The notes beneath the pieces were generated by a model, which was given only the letters and a program-made list of their open reading frames with translations, had not been told where the DNA came from and did not search any database. The translations under genes and the position numbers were made by a program. Of a stretch of 23,638 bases of DNA, positions 1 to 5,896 are shown one piece after another. The stretch spans positions 1 through 23,638 of the IMG/VR virus record IMGVR_UViG_3300030099_006522. The stretch is one strand, 5' to 3'. Numbering within the stretch: the first letter of the stretch is position 1; each line of letters begins with the position of its first letter. The stretch is from a virus.

Positions 1-140
1 CGGCTGATTTAAAAAATCAAATTCATGAAAGAATTAATGCCCCTCATTATGCTCTTAATTATGAAGGTAAATTAGGAGCATTTAAAAAATTTAGGAAAAG
101 AAATGACTGTGGATTTAGGGTTATTGAAATTTTAAATTAA
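1..140 (+). CDS. 3' end of an unassigned protein (partial, cut by window edge)
   Basis: An open frame enters at the left edge (first full codon at base 3) and runs 45 codons to TAA at 138-140. The visible tail is basic and aromatic (for example FKKFRKRNDCGFRVIEIL) and has no motif I can assign. The start lies outside the window, so length and family are unknown. The frame is supported by its lack of stops in a very AT-rich stretch and by a hairpin plus T-run just after the stop. Confidence 0.55.
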   Translation, partial: ADLKNQIHERINAPHYALNYEGKLGAFKKFRKRNDCGFRVIEILN

Positions 141-148
141 ATTTTTAT

Positions 149-175
149 GCCTACATTTATATGTGGGCTTTTTTT
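149..175 (+). terminator. Hairpin followed by T-run after the first gene
   Basis: Bases 149-168 form an 8-bp stem (GCCTACAT with ATGTGGGC, one T-G wobble) around a 4-base loop, followed by seven T at 169-175. It lies 9 bases after the stop at 140. In a bacterial genome this would be called an intrinsic terminator. In giant-virus relatives, palindromic hairpins mark transcript 3' ends, which is the more likely meaning here. Confidence 0.6.
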
Positions 176-205
176 AATGAATAAGCTTTAAATTTTGTTT
201 AAGTT

Positions 206-244
206 CCTAAATAAATAAATAAATTGTTTAAAAAATAATTTAAA
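206..244 (+). promoter_or_regulatory. AT box upstream of the C5 methyltransferase; near-identical copies elsewhere
   Basis: This 39-base stretch, beginning CCTAAATAAATAAATAAATTG and ending TTTAAAAAATAATTTAAA, recurs on the minus strand at 21883-21917 with one 4-base unit fewer and one substitution. Its core TTTAAAAA(A)TTATTTAAA also occurs at 8191-8207. All three copies point toward a start codon (here 60 bases downstream), so a shared promoter element is plausible. A terminal inverted repeat is the alternative reading for the first two copies. Confidence 0.4.
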
Positions 245-304
245 TTTTAAACACTTTATTTTAATTGTGAAAAACAACTCATAAAATTATAATTAATAAT
301 AATA

Positions 305-904
305 ATGCTAGTATTAGACTTATTCTGTGGAACAAAATCTTTAAAACCTATTGTAGAATCAATGGGCTATGAATATATAGGCTTAGATATTGAAAAAAAA
401 CACAATCCAGAAATACTTATAGACTTTTTGGAATGGGATTATAAAAGTATAAATCCAGATATTATTTGGGCTTCCCCTGATTGTTCAGTATATTCAATGG
501 CTTCTGGTAGTAAATCATTTAATAAAAATAAAGAGCCAGTAAGCGATAAAGCTAAATTACATTTAAAAATTTTAGATAAACTAAAAGAATGTTTAAACTA
601 TCATCAAGAAAGAAATTCAGATTTAATATATTTTGTTGAAAATCCCACTGCACGAATGGTATGGTTTATGGAAGAATATCCTAGATATGACATATCCTAT
701 TGTAAATATGGATTTGATAGAATGAAACCATCAACTATTTGGACAAACAAAAAAGGATTTATTCCTAAAAAATGTAAAAAAAAAGATAATTGCAATCATA
801 TTAAAGCCCCCAGAGGTTCAAGAACAGGAACACAAGGTATACCGAAATTTGAAAGGTATAAAATACCTGAATTATTAATAAAAGATTTATTTAATTTTTC
901 TTAG
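305..904 (+). CDS. Compact C5-cytosine DNA methyltransferase-like protein
   Basis: This 199-residue protein likely transfers a methyl group from S-adenosylmethionine to C5 of cytosine in DNA. Motif I is DLFCGTKSL at residues 5-13, followed by GLDIE at 26-30 (SAM binding). The catalytic loop is ASPDCSVYS at 56-64 with Cys60; the usual Pro before the Cys is replaced by Asp (SPDC instead of PPC). VENP at 111-114 corresponds to the ENV motif. The protein is about half the length of bacterial C5 enzymes and has no clear separate target-recognition domain, like short phage and giant-virus versions. The start is the first ATG before motif I, 60 bases after the AT box at 206-244. Its last 14 bases overlap a convergent minus-strand gene. 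No cognate restriction nuclease is obvious. The fold call is firm; activity and specificity are not shown. Confidence 0.8.
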   Translation: MLVLDLFCGTKSLKPIVESMGYEYIGLDIEKKHNPEILIDFLEWDYKSINPDIIWASPDCSVYSMASGSKSFNKNKEPVSDKAKLHLKILDKLKECLNYHQERNSDLIYFVENPTARMVWFMEEYPRYDISYCKYGFDRMKPSTIWTNKKGFIPKKCKKKDNCNHIKAPRGSRTGTQGIPKFERYKIPELLIKDLFNFS

Positions 905-1106
905 TCTTTAAAATCTCTTCCTTTTTCTTTTTCAAAATAGATTTAGAAGTTTCTAAATCCATGTCTTTATCTTTTTTTAATTCTTCTATTAATCTCATAC
1001 AATATCCATAAGTAGATTTTTTAGACTCTTCTAACATAAAGCCCTTTTGAATAGGAGTAATATCCGCCTTTGTTATTTTTTCAACATATCGGCATTTCTT
1101 ATGCAT
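891..1106 (-). CDS. Small lysine-rich hypothetical protein (71 aa)
   Basis: This is a 71-residue charged protein of unknown function. Two Cys lie at residues 5 and 36, and the C-terminal half is very Lys-rich and probably helical (LETSKSILKKKKEEILKTKK). It is the last of three small minus-strand genes (1400-1696, 1137-1376, this one) with short gaps, which suggests joint transcription. Its end overlaps the 3' end of the methyltransferase gene by 14 bases in convergent orientation. I do not recognise the family. It is kept because it fits the spacing of the minus-strand cluster and the opposite strand here has only a low-complexity shadow frame. Confidence 0.5.
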   Translation of the reverse strand: MHKKCRYVEKITKADITPIQKGFMLEESKKSTYGYCMRLIEELKKDKDMDLETSKSILKKKKEEILKTKKN

Positions 1107-1136
1107 TTATTAATAACTACTATTTTTTTTTTATTT

Positions 1137-1376
1137 TTACTTGTTTTTAGGTTTGGGCTTAGATTTAGGATCTTTTTTTTTCTTATCATCTTTTTTTTTA
1201 ATAGGCAAAATTTTATTGCCTACTACTTTTGAATCTACTTTTTCTCTATATCTTATAGCGTTTTTTGCAAATCCTATTGCACCTTCTCTTGAATTAAATT
1301 CTTTTTTAGCATATTCTTTTTTAGTCAAATTAAATAATTTAAATTTATCTCCTACTTTTTCTAGTCTAAATGGCAT
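1137..1376 (-). CDS. Small viral protein with lysine/proline tail (79 aa)
   Basis: Residues 1-47 form a compact segment (FRLEKVGDKFKLFNLTKKEY, then FNSREGAIGFAKNAIRYRE). This resembles small uncharacterised proteins common in giant viruses and PLVs, which have a short beta-hairpin-like start, a SKEEA-type helix, then a basic tail. The tail is KKKDDKKKKDPKSKPKPKNK, highly basic and probably disordered, suggesting nucleic-acid or virion-core contact. It starts 23 bases after the gene at 1400-1696 and is probably co-transcribed with it. The opposite-strand frame over the same bases is a Phe/Leu-rich shadow. The family resemblance is from memory of the pattern; function is unknown. Confidence 0.65.
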   Translation of the reverse strand: MPFRLEKVGDKFKLFNLTKKEYAKKEFNSREGAIGFAKNAIRYREKVDSKVVGNKILPIKKKDDKKKKDPKSKPKPKNK

Positions 1377-1399
1377 ATATTAATTATAAACATTTAAAT

Positions 1400-1696
1400 T
1401 TATTTACTCATTTTTTTCTTTTTTATTGCTTCCTGTAATTTCACAGGAAGTTTTTTCTGTTTATCTGTTAATCCATTTTTTACCTTTTTTTTATCCTCTC
1501 TCATAGCTTTACTATGAGCCGTAGCGAAAGTGTCCCCTGCTTCCATAAATTTCTTCATATTTTTCATGTGTTTTCCTCGCATTCCTCCCTCATGTTTTTT
1601 TGAATGTTCTTTTAATCTATCCATAGTCTTCTTAGATAATTTCTTAGGTTTAGTTCCTAATGGGCTATTTTTATCCATATTATAATGATACGGCAT
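1400..1696 (-). CDS. Small basic viral protein, His/Lys/Met-rich (98 aa)
   Basis: This 98-residue, strongly basic protein contains HSKKHEGGMRGKHMKNMKKF, followed by MEAGDTFATAHSKAMRE. The arrangement 'HSKxH...HMxxMKKxMxxGxxFxxAHxxAM' recurs in small proteins of PLVs, adintoviruses and giant viruses. Its abundance of Lys and short helices suggests a DNA-condensing or virion-core role, but that is inference. It is the first gene of the minus-strand trio. The leader before its ATG is AT-only (AATAAATCTAT), with no Shine-Dalgarno signal. The divergent gene at 1888 lies across a 191-base intergenic region that holds a strong hairpin. Confidence 0.7.
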   Translation of the reverse strand: MPYHYNMDKNSPLGTKPKKLSKKTMDRLKEHSKKHEGGMRGKHMKNMKKFMEAGDTFATAHSKAMREDKKKVKNGLTDKQKKLPVKLQEAIKKKKMSK

Positions 1697-1771
1697 ATAG
1701 ATTTATTAAAGATAATAAATTTATAAACTTAATATTAAAAAAATAGAAAGGATAAAATGAGAACAGCGACG

Positions 1772-1830
1772 GAGAACTAATGACTTTAAACTGATTAAAT
1801 GGGAGGAGAGAATAAAGTCCGTTAGTCCTC
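1772..1830 (+). ncRNA. Long two-part stem-loop in the divergent intergenic region; possible small RNA
   Basis: Bases 1772-1780 (GAGAACTAA) pair with 1822-1830 (TTAGTCCTC), 8 of 9 complementary. After a 1x2 internal loop, 1782-1788 (GACTTTA) pair perfectly with 1813-1819 (TAAAGTC). The loop of 24 bases is purine-rich (GGGAGGAGAG at 1801-1810). This is the most GC-rich non-coding patch in the area and has no open frame longer than a few codons. A TATA-like AAATTTATAAAC lies upstream around 1718-1729, and a 7-bp AT palindrome lies just downstream, as expected for an independent transcript. It could instead be a cis element in the leader of the gene at 1888. The strand of transcription is a guess. 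Confidence 0.4.
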
Positions 1831-1835
1831 ATATT

Positions 1836-1851
1836 AATAAAAGATTTTATT
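1836..1851 (+). terminator. AT palindrome after the intergenic stem-loop
   Basis: AATAAAA at 1836-1842 is followed by GA and its exact complement TTTTATT at 1845-1851, then more T. It lies 5 bases beyond the stem-loop at 1772-1830. It could end a small transcript, but AT palindromes also arise by chance in DNA this AT-rich. Confidence 0.3.
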
Positions 1852-1860
1852 TTTAAGTTA

Positions 1861-1888
1861 TTAATATAAATATATTTAAATATATTAA
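1861..1888 (+). promoter_or_regulatory. TTAATATA...TATATTAA palindrome at the start of the DUF5824-like gene
   Basis: TTAATATA at 1861-1868 and its reverse complement TATATTAA at 1881-1888 flank 12 AT bases. The second arm runs into the ATG at 1888. The same pair of arms (6-base spacer) precedes the gene at 12705. A TATA-like core promoter or an operator-like palindrome is likely. Confidence 0.4.
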
Positions 1889-2301
1889 TGAGTGAAAAAA
1901 TAACAATCAAAAAAAAAGGCGGTGAAACTAGAAAAATACCTCAGCGTTATGCTCCTAAATCTCTTTCAAAAGAAGATAAAAAAAAACAATTAGAAAGTAT
2001 AAAAAAAGGAACTGACAGACCTAAGGTTAAAAGTTTTCAAAGTAAAAGAAGCAGTCATGCTGAAAAATTTGAAAAAAAATACGGCTATAAAATTACTAAT
2101 GATAGTAGAATATCAAAAGAAATAATTTCTAAAACTGGTATTGATAAAATTCTATCAAAGGGCAGAGGTGCTTATTATTCATCAGGTTCAAGACCTAATC
2201 AAACCCCTGAATCATGGGCAAGAGCTAGACTAGCTTCCGTTATTATGGGGGGAAATGCTAGAAAAGTTGATAAGGCAATTTGGGAAAAATACAAAAAATA
2301 A
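1888..2301 (+). CDS. DUF5824-like protein
   Basis: This 137-residue basic protein matches, from memory, the DUF5824 family found in giant viruses, PLVs and some large phages. The diagnostic block is residues 92-132: GRGAYYSSGSRPNQTPESW, then ARLASVIMGGNARKVDKAIW. A preceding block (LSKEDKKKQLESIKKGTDRPK, residues 26-46, then SKRSSHAEKFEKKYG) is also typical. Length is normal for the family. The biochemical role is unknown; the conserved GRGAYYSSGSRP block suggests a nucleic-acid or nucleotide-binding fold, but that is inference. The gene starts directly on a TTAATATA-N12-TATATTAA palindrome and is the first gene of a long plus-strand run toward the capsid genes. Confidence 0.85.
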   Translation: MSEKITIKKKGGETRKIPQRYAPKSLSKEDKKKQLESIKKGTDRPKVKSFQSKRSSHAEKFEKKYGYKITNDSRISKEIISKTGIDKILSKGRGAYYSSGSRPNQTPESWARARLASVIMGGNARKVDKAIWEKYKK

Positions 2302-2344
2302 TTTATGATATTTTTTCAATAATAAAATATTTATAAATAGTATT

Positions 2345-4048
2345 ATGAACTTTAATTTAATTAGTCCTTCCACAAACGGCAATGATTATGTTATTAATTT
2401 TAAAGACCCTATAACAATCAATGAGAATTCAAAAGTTTCTTTAAACTGGGTTGAGTTACAAAGAAAAGGGATTATTGTTTTAGATGATGATGCAACTATA
2501 ACTTTTACTTGCACGAATAACCTCCCAGCAGTAAAGCCTAGCACTGGTGTAGCTAATGATATAGCCATAATAGTGGATATCCCAAAGGGAAAATATGAAT
2601 TGACTGAATTTCAAGATTTAATCCAAACAAAAACAGATGAAAAAATCGCTGCAACCCCTAGACTTTTAAACAGGTATCAAGCGGCAGAAGTTGAAAATAA
2701 CAACAGATCATCAGGCTTAAACATACAAGAAGACGGAAAAATTGGATTAGTTTTAAAACAGATAAATTTCCAACCTTTTGAAATAGACACTAACAACAGC
2801 CATGACGCTGAATTTGTTGACTCAGGTGGGGATGTTGTAGCTTATACAACTACTAATAACGCAGGTGCATATGATAATTATGCTAATTCAAATACACATT
2901 TTGATTTTTATAGAGCTGATTGCCCTGAGGATCAACCTTTTATGAATTCTTATTGTATTTTTCAAAGTATTAAAAAAGTAAATGCACAAACAGGAAATAT
3001 TTTCTTCGGTTTAGTAGGCAAAGAATATACGACTGGTTTTAATACTCCACCAACTAGAACAAATGGAAATAATCCCCCTGTTTTAAAAGACGGAGTTCCT
3101 GCATGTTTCTTAGGTATAGAATTAGGAACTGGGACAGGACATATAGATATTTTAATGGCGGAAGACGGAGGAATTCCTATAAATGATTGGACAAAACAAA
3201 ATAAAGAAATAACAGGTATGTCATCAGTTTTTAGAGTTCCAGTAGCTACCACAGTTAACACAAGTCAACCTTATCAAATGCTTTTTGGTATGCAAATTGA
3301 CAACACAACCTCAACACCATCTTTAAGATGGAAAGTTGCAAATTATCAAAACGGAGAATATAAAGAACTTTATGATTCACAACCTCAAAGACGAAATTTA
3401 CCATTTAAATTATTAATAGGAGATGGGGAAACCTACACAACAGCACTAGCTAGGAACTCACAAATTCCTTTTGGTTTTCAAGTTTCTGCTCAAAATGCTG
3501 ATAATGGATTTAAATTAATTGATTATGCAGAAATAGACAAAACAGGAAACGGAAACTCAAATGGCATTCCGTATACTATTATAAGAGATTATCAAATTGA
3601 TCTATCAGACAATCTTCAAGATATTTTAAATATAGGAGGAACAGGAGTAATAACAAATCTTCATCCTAATGGATGTCAGGAAGCTTGTGATTTGATAGAA
3701 AGTAATTTAGATGTAAACTGGAAGAGCCAGAATTTCTCTATATTTATTAATCTCCCTACTAATAACTATAAAAATGTAAAACAGCAAAGAGATGGAGGTT
3801 TTAAAAAATCTATCCTTGCTAATATTCCTGCCCCTTTTACCACAGGAGCTATAAATACTCAACAGGGTTCTGATAATGGTGTTGTAGTTTCTACTTATCA
3901 GCCTTACTCCCCTATCATATCAGAATTGAAAAATAATAAAATTACTACTAATACAATGGAAATTAAAATAGTTGATATGTTGGACGAAAGACCGGCTGAG
4001 GTAATAAATAGAAGTATAGTAAATTTTACTATCCATGATTCTGAATAA
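2345..4048 (+). CDS. Penton/minor capsid-like protein 1
   Basis: This 567-residue, beta-rich virion-type protein has no signal peptide or membrane segment. Residues 14-38 read YVINFKDPITINENSKVSLNW, the N-terminal pattern of PLV/virophage penton (minor capsid) proteins. Residues 78-95 (VDIPKGKYELTEFQDLIQ) match the 'iPpGxYsxxxLxxxI' block of that family. The C terminus (NTMEIKIVDMLDERPAEVINRSIVNFTI) ends in the family's closing beta-strands. The gene at 5897 shares the same three landmarks, so the pair look like diverged paralogues flanking capsid protein A. Likely role: pentameric vertex capsomer or another minor shell protein. The assignment rests on sequence pattern alone. Confidence 0.65.
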   Translation: MNFNLISPSTNGNDYVINFKDPITINENSKVSLNWVELQRKGIIVLDDDATITFTCTNNLPAVKPSTGVANDIAIIVDIPKGKYELTEFQDLIQTKTDEKIAATPRLLNRYQAAEVENNNRSSGLNIQEDGKIGLVLKQINFQPFEIDTNNSHDAEFVDSGGDVVAYTTTNNAGAYDNYANSNTHFDFYRADCPEDQPFMNSYCIFQSIKKVNAQTGNIFFGLVGKEYTTGFNTPPTRTNGNNPPVLKDGVPACFLGIELGTGTGHIDILMAEDGGIPINDWTKQNKEITGMSSVFRVPVATTVNTSQPYQMLFGMQIDNTTSTPSLRWKVANYQNGEYKELYDSQPQRRNLPFKLLIGDGETYTTALARNSQIPFGFQVSAQNADNGFKLIDYAEIDKTGNGNSNGIPYTIIRDYQIDLSDNLQDILNIGGTGVITNLHPNGCQEACDLIESNLDVNWKSQNFSIFINLPTNNYKNVKQQRDGGFKKSILANIPAPFTTGAINTQQGSDNGVVVSTYQPYSPIISELKNNKITTNTMEIKIVDMLDERPAEVINRSIVNFTIHDSE

Positions 4049-4067
4049 AAAATATATATTTAATTTA

Positions 4068-4298
4068 ATGAAACTAAAAGCAGATAAATTTAACTCATTA
4101 TTATTAAGACAAAAAAATATGAAAATAGAACTCTCGGATATGAAAGCTCATCAAAATATTATAGGAGATAATCTTTTTAAAAAAGATATTAAAAAAGAAG
4201 AAGACAAAAAAAAAGTAAAAAATATAGAGGATATTTTTGATAAGGGCGGAAAGCCAAAAAATAAATGCAAATGTAAAAATAAAAAAAATAAAAAATAA
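4068..4298 (+). CDS. Small basic protein between penton and capsid genes (76 aa)
   Basis: An upstream ATG at 4035 would overlap the previous gene by 14 bases. I chose the ATG at 4068 because a TATA-like AAATATATATTTAATTTA lies immediately before it and the extra 11 residues look like translated promoter. The 76-residue product is Lys-rich, with a helical N-terminal half and a tail ending KCKCKNKKNKK (two Cys). Its position between a penton-like gene and a capsid gene suggests a minor virion or scaffold role. No family recognised. Confidence 0.6.
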   Translation: MKLKADKFNSLLLRQKNMKIELSDMKAHQNIIGDNLFKKDIKKEEDKKKVKNIEDIFDKGGKPKNKCKCKNKKNKK

Positions 4299-4328
4299 TT
4301 AAGTTTATCTATCCAAAATAATAATATC

Positions 4329-4347
4329 TATAAAAGGTATATATAAA
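4329..4347 (+). promoter_or_regulatory. Double TATA element before capsid protein A
   Basis: TATAAAAGG at 4329-4337 is followed directly by TATATATAAA at 4338-4347, ending two bases before the ATG at 4350. The same TATATATAAA abuts the replicase ATG at 8225-8234. It is probably the core promoter with a very short leader. Confidence 0.5.
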
Positions 4348-4349
4348 AT

Positions 4350-5831
4350 ATGGCTTCTATGGATATGGACATGCTTTCAAGATTGACTGACTATTCGGTA
4401 GATGATGCAGAAAACATTATGGATGTAAGAACTGAAAAACTTGATCCCATTGTTAGTTCGGCTTATAGATATACTTTTAGATTAGATACCGCCGCTTATT
4501 TAGATAAAAACACTATGTTATTGTTTAAATGTAAAGCCAAAGACGGCACAGTATCCGCTGATAATTGCAGATTAAACTGCTTTAATGGCGGTTTAGGTGC
4601 TGTCAAAGATGTTGAACTTCAAATCGGTGACTTTCAGGTTCAGAAAGTTCACAAGGTAAATGAATGGGCAACTTTAAATCATCTTTATTCTTTAACACCA
4701 GAAGTTCAGAATAAAAAATTATCATCATATTTACAGAATGGTCTTGCATATAAGGTTTTAAACGCTCAGGGCACTCCTGCTTCTGATAATGTTGGCGTTA
4801 TTGCTGTTGATAGTGAAAAATCAGGTATTAATTATGGTAGGTCAGATAATAGGGTTGGTGCTGCTGTTAATAATCATTTAATTAGTAATGATAAAGACAA
4901 TAATCAGCTCGTCGGTATTCCTCTCGGTATGTTAATTCCCATGTTAAATACCAGAGATTTACCACTCTTTTTATTTACTGCCTATAAAGTTCATTTAACT
5001 ATTGAATTTGAGCCTGATAGTTCTTTATTTGCTAATAAAATAGGAGCTCCTTCCGCCAATCTTGCCGCCGCTGAGGGTGATATTCTTTTTGATGATGTCA
5101 ATCTTTTAGTTGATTATCTTGTTTTCCCTTCAAGGGTTCAGGAATCAGTAAGAGAAAAGACACAGCAAGAAGGAGGTTATATGATGGATTTCATTAATGT
5201 TGAGAATATTCAGAAGGTTCTTCCTGCCGCTACTGCTAATGTAGAACAAAAGCAGGAATTTAGAATTAATGTAATTAATCAAGAAGTCCACTATATTCAA
5301 ATGACTAAACAGTTCCAGACTTATGCAGATAATAACAATAAAGTCACATTAGGTCAAAGAGCTGATTCAGTTTCCATAGAGGAATATCAAGTTAATATTA
5401 ATGGTGTTGATGCTTACAATTTCGGTTTCTTGCATAATCCAGTTGAACATTACAACCAAATGTCTTATGTATTAGGTAGAGATATTCAGGTTATTTCACC
5501 TTATTATATAGCTGATGTAAACATTGAGGCTTCTATGCTTTCACCACCTCCACAGGGTATATTAGGAAAATATAAACCACTTGGTATTGATATGAGAAAC
5601 GGAGAGCCAACTATTAGAGGCGGAGGCAGAATGATAGGAGATTATCCAGTAAGGTGGATCTATAAGAGAACACCACACGCACAGGTAGACTCTGATATTG
5701 CCGACACTCCACAAATAGGACAGGCAGACACTTCCGCCGCAAATGTTAATTTCTTTGTTGGAACTACTAGAATAGTTAATGTTAAATCATTACCTTCTGG
5801 CGGAATGATTGTTAATGTATCAGATTTATAA
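4350..5831 (+). CDS. Major capsid protein A (double jelly-roll type)
   Basis: This 493-residue protein has the pattern of PLV-type DJR capsid proteins. Residues 56-112 hold the first-strand block with NGGLGAVKDVELQIGDFQV and NEWATLNHLYSL. Residues 189-222 hold the classic GIPLGMLIPMLNTRDLP...VHLTIEFEP segment, and DVNLLVDYLVFPSRVQESV at 249-267 starts the linker to the second jelly roll. There is no signal peptide, as expected for cytoplasmic/nuclear assembly. It sits between two penton-like genes, the usual morphogenesis-module arrangement. GC-rich codons (GCC, GGC) are more frequent than in neighbouring replication genes, fitting a highly expressed product. It is the best candidate for the main capsomer, though capsid proteins B and C have the same general layout. 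An AT hairpin with AATAAA (5843-5864) follows the stop. Confidence 0.75.
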   Translation: MASMDMDMLSRLTDYSVDDAENIMDVRTEKLDPIVSSAYRYTFRLDTAAYLDKNTMLLFKCKAKDGTVSADNCRLNCFNGGLGAVKDVELQIGDFQVQKVHKVNEWATLNHLYSLTPEVQNKKLSSYLQNGLAYKVLNAQGTPASDNVGVIAVDSEKSGINYGRSDNRVGAAVNNHLISNDKDNNQLVGIPLGMLIPMLNTRDLPLFLFTAYKVHLTIEFEPDSSLFANKIGAPSANLAAAEGDILFDDVNLLVDYLVFPSRVQESVREKTQQEGGYMMDFINVENIQKVLPAATANVEQKQEFRINVINQEVHYIQMTKQFQTYADNNNKVTLGQRADSVSIEEYQVNINGVDAYNFGFLHNPVEHYNQMSYVLGRDIQVISPYYIADVNIEASMLSPPPQGILGKYKPLGIDMRNGEPTIRGGGRMIGDYPVRWIYKRTPHAQVDSDIADTPQIGQADTSAANVNFFVGTTRIVNVKSLPSGGMIVNVSDL

Positions 5832-5896
5832 GTATTACGATGAATAAATCAATTTTCGTTTATTAAAATTTTAATATCTCTTAATTATTTATAGGA

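Noticed and set aside
1047-1383. Plus-strand Phe/Leu-rich frames over the small minus-strand genes
   Set aside because: Composition is that of a reversed Lys-rich coding region; the minus-strand proteins have family-like patterns.
1782-1830. Possible hammerhead ribozyme (CTGAT near the stem, GAATAAAGTC on the other side)
   Set aside because: The core needs CUGANGA and GAAA; here they are CUGAUUA and GAAU, and the three-way stem arrangement is not present.
1680-1910. Minus-strand frame across the intergenic region
   Set aside because: Crosses the hairpin and the start of the DUF5824-like gene; Ile/Asn/Phe-rich AT translation with no leader.
2962-3261. Minus-strand open frame inside penton-like protein 1
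   Set aside because: Hydrophobic shadow of a well-supported plus-strand gene with no separate leader. The same reasoning removes 2386-2568, 6418-6657, 7065-7271, 10924-11181, 17831-18097 and 18135-18341.
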